Of a stretch of 64,000 nucleotides of DNA, positions 62,230-64,000 are shown piece by piece. The stretch covers positions 83,733,748-83,797,747 of the forward strand of contig CM046447.1 in NCBI GenBank assembly GCA_025506515.1. The letters run 5' to 3'. Source of the DNA: Flaveria trinervia (taxonomy: Eukaryota > Streptophyta > Magnoliopsida > Asterales > Asteraceae). A program made the translations under genes and the position numbers. The notes beneath the pieces are model-generated. The model was not told the DNA's origin. It worked only from the letters and a program-made list of their open reading frames with translations, and searched no databases. Numbering within the stretch: the first letter of the stretch is position 1; each line of letters starts with the position of its first letter.

Positions 62230-63206
62230 AGTTCTTGCAGCTTCAATAAGTGTCCTGTTTCTCCTCTCAGCAACTCCGTTTTGCTGAGGAGTCCTGGGAG
62301 CACTGTATTGTCTTGTAATACCCTTTTCATCACAAAATGTATCAAGGATTTGGTTTTGAATTCAGTTCCTTGATCACATCTTATGGTTTTGACCTTGTGA
62401 TCACATTGATTCTCAATCTTTAAGATGAAATTCTTTAGAATCTCAGGAGTCTCATCTTTAGTTCTAAGAAAGAAAACCCAAGTGAATCTTGTAAAATCAT
62501 CTGTGATCACTAGACAGTATAAGGTCCTTCCTAAACTCATTACACTGGTGGGGCCAAAGAGATCCATATGTAATAAGTGTAGGGGAGTAGTGATGGAGTT
62601 CTTTTCCTTAGGCTTGTGAGATACCTTGTGTTGCTTCCCTTTCAGGCATGCAACACAATGATCATCACTTGTAAACTCTTTCTTTGGCATTCCAGTTACC
62701 AGATCATGTTTAATTAATTTATTCATATTCTTAAAGTTTACATGGCACATTCTTTTATGCCATAGGAAAGACTCATCACTATTTGCTTTAGATAGAAAGC
62801 ATGAAACTTCTCCAGAGGGAGATGTTTCTTGCAAATCCATCTTGTACATGTTCCCTTTCCTGGGGGCTCTGAGCAGAATATGCTCATGAGGAATGACCAC
62901 TCCAGGTTTGAGAACAATGCACTCATGCTCAGTGAAGAGCATGTTATGACTCTGATCACAAAATTGAGATACACTCAGAAGATTGTACCCAAGCTCCTTA
63001 ACAAAATTTACCTTCTCAATGCTGAGCTTACCATTTGTGACCTTGCCCCTTCCATAAATGTAACCACCTTCATTTCCTCCAAAAGCAACTGGTCCTCCAT
63101 CAATTCTCTCAAAATTATGAAGTAAAGACCTATCGCCTGTCATGTGCCTGGAACAGCCACTGTCAATTATCCAGACATTCTTGTTTGTCTTGAGCTGTTC
63201 CTGCAC
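62148..63206 (-). pseudogene. G protease and integrase (one frameshift)
   Basis: 352-codon frame: protease VWIIDSGCSRHMTGD with DSG intact, GGPVAFGGNEGGYIYG, LGYNLLSVSQFCD; the zinc region LWHKRMCHVNFKNMNKL and CVACLKGKQHK; integrase with LLHMDLFGP and IRCDQGTEF. After this the frame departs by a 1-base shift near 62350, and the catalytic Glu region QQNGVAERRNRTL is read in the other frame near 62270. All three catalytic residues exist in the DNA. Confidence 0.9.
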
Positions 63207-64000
63207 AAAGAAAATGATTAGTTACATTTGGAAACCAAGCCTTACTTGTCTTGGGTTCAGTAAGTGTAATAGAAGGTAATGCAACAGTAATAGATCCTAT
63301 GGTTGTACAGAGGGGATCTTCGGCTGTGTTGTTGAGGAGAAACCTCAGTCATTTGGTCTTTCTTAGACTTCCACACCACCTTTGGAGTCTTGGACTTGAC
63401 CTTCAAAACCTTAGAAGCTTTTGGAGCTTCACAAGTTTTAATGACTGATACTTCGGAAGAATCTACAGTCACTGCAGTAGACTTTAGTACTTCGGAAGAA
63501 CTCCTTTCTTCCGAGACCAACTTTGCTTCCGAAGGTAATTTTCCATTTACCTTCTTCTTTGATTTGGAGCTTCCGAAGGAAACAGACTTTCCTTCCGAAG
63601 CTTGAGACTTCTTGAGATTCTTTGAAGTCTTTGTATTGGTCATGTGGATAGTACTTTTAGGATTGTATGGACAATCCTTGGCAATATGAGAAGTACTTTC
63701 ACACATAACACACAGCATTTTCTTCTTCAAAGAAATCTCCTTTTGAGAGCAAGACTGGCCTTGGTCACATTCCTTTTTCACCTTCATCTTGGTAGATTCA
63801 GATACAGTTCCTTGGGCTGTGAACTGTTCTTGGAATTTGATGGTCCAGGCTGTGCAGCAGTGGTACACAGCAGCTCAGTCTTCTTCTTTGTACTGAGATG
63901 ATTTGAACATGAACCAGAACTCTTAGATAAGAGGCTTTGGTGGATGTCTTCAGTCCTTATTGCTTTGAAGCCTGCAGAGATAAACACTTGTTTCTGCTTA
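63207..64000 (-). pseudogene. G gag-pol linker with zinc knuckle and CTTCCGAAG words
   Basis: ORF 63868-63257 (203 residues) carries a knuckle C-V-M-C-E-S-T-S-H-I-A-K-D-C near residue 52 and a Lys/Ser-rich linker. Five exact CTTCCGAAG/CTTCGGAAG words at 63450-63610 are part of the coding sequence (S-E-A, S-E-E, S-S-E-V units), as in A. An upstream overlapping frame (63987-63784) begins with FISAGF, also found in A's gag tail (38995). Gag itself is beyond the window. Confidence 0.75.

Larger units (their letters stand above)
54385..64000 (-). mobile_element. G: youngest-looking Sirevirus-like copia element, 5' end off window
   Basis: Minus-strand order: gag-pol linker (to 64000), protease-integrase, an 821-codon RT-RNase H frame, spacer with CTTCCGAAG words, extra ORF, PPT, 3' LTR (54385-55183). 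It is inserted in F's gag; the left flank is TGGCA. Pol has only one obvious frameshift. Family III, related to A by pol and motif but with a different LTR. Confidence 0.88.

Noticed and set aside
1..64000. Search for host protein-coding genes, tRNA or rRNA genes
   Set aside because: tRNA-like matches are only the 12-bp PBS; every long frame belongs to a retroelement or its antisense shadow.

Overview
This window is plant nuclear DNA made almost entirely of nested LTR retrotransposons. No host gene, rRNA, tRNA or CRISPR array was found. Plant-type Ty1/copia and Ty3/gypsy proteins, primer-binding sites (PBS) matching the 3' end of plant initiator tRNA-Met, and AT-rich spacers point to a eudicot. 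The wording of the copia proteins reminds me of Asteraceae elements, but that is an impression I could not test.

Layout (names are mine). H (7878-14795, minus) is a Ty3/gypsy chromovirus: gag, protease, RT, RNase H, integrase and chromodomain, with both LTRs cut. E1 (1-7877, minus) sits in H's left LTR and runs off the window. A solo LTR (13614-14140) lies in H's leader. D (14796-16497, plus) sits in H's right LTR and is a chimeric remnant. A (16737-45140, plus, continuing past the window) is a Sirevirus-like copia element. B (17691-37358, plus) is inserted in A's gag with a perfect 5-bp target-site duplication (TSD), and C (21803-26691, minus) is inserted in B's gag-pol linker with another perfect 5-bp TSD. 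F (45141-54384, minus) interrupts A's last ORF, and G (54385-64000, minus) interrupts F's gag. The nest is at least four levels deep, probably five.

B, A, F and G share the Sirevirus plan: LTR, PBS, long gag with zinc knuckle(s) and coiled coil, a Lys/Ser-rich linker, protease-integrase-RT-RNase H, then a spacer and a long extra 'envelope-like' ORF before the polypurine tract (PPT) and 3' LTR. The extra ORFs are highly diverged but share an N-terminal signature (HN-x-VA, then a helical stretch ending in FW), a low-complexity or coiled-coil middle, and, visibly in B, C and G, a C-terminal W-x-Y-type module. C carries only this ORF, without gag or pol. G has the best-preserved pol; F has lost its whole reverse transcriptase by internal deletion.

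The most unusual signal is that each copia family is studded with its own short quasi-palindrome: A(A/G)TCG-N2-CGA(C/T)T in E1, D and C; a (T)GCGTCT/AGACGC motif in B; CTTC(C/G)GAAG in A and G; CAGTAGTT...AACTACTG in F. These clusters recur at the same structural positions: U3 or leader, gag-pol linker, and the pol-to-extra-ORF spacer. In the first family they form six-site arrays just upstream of the LTR TATA box with almost identical 30-30-20-30-30 bp spacing in three separate LTRs.
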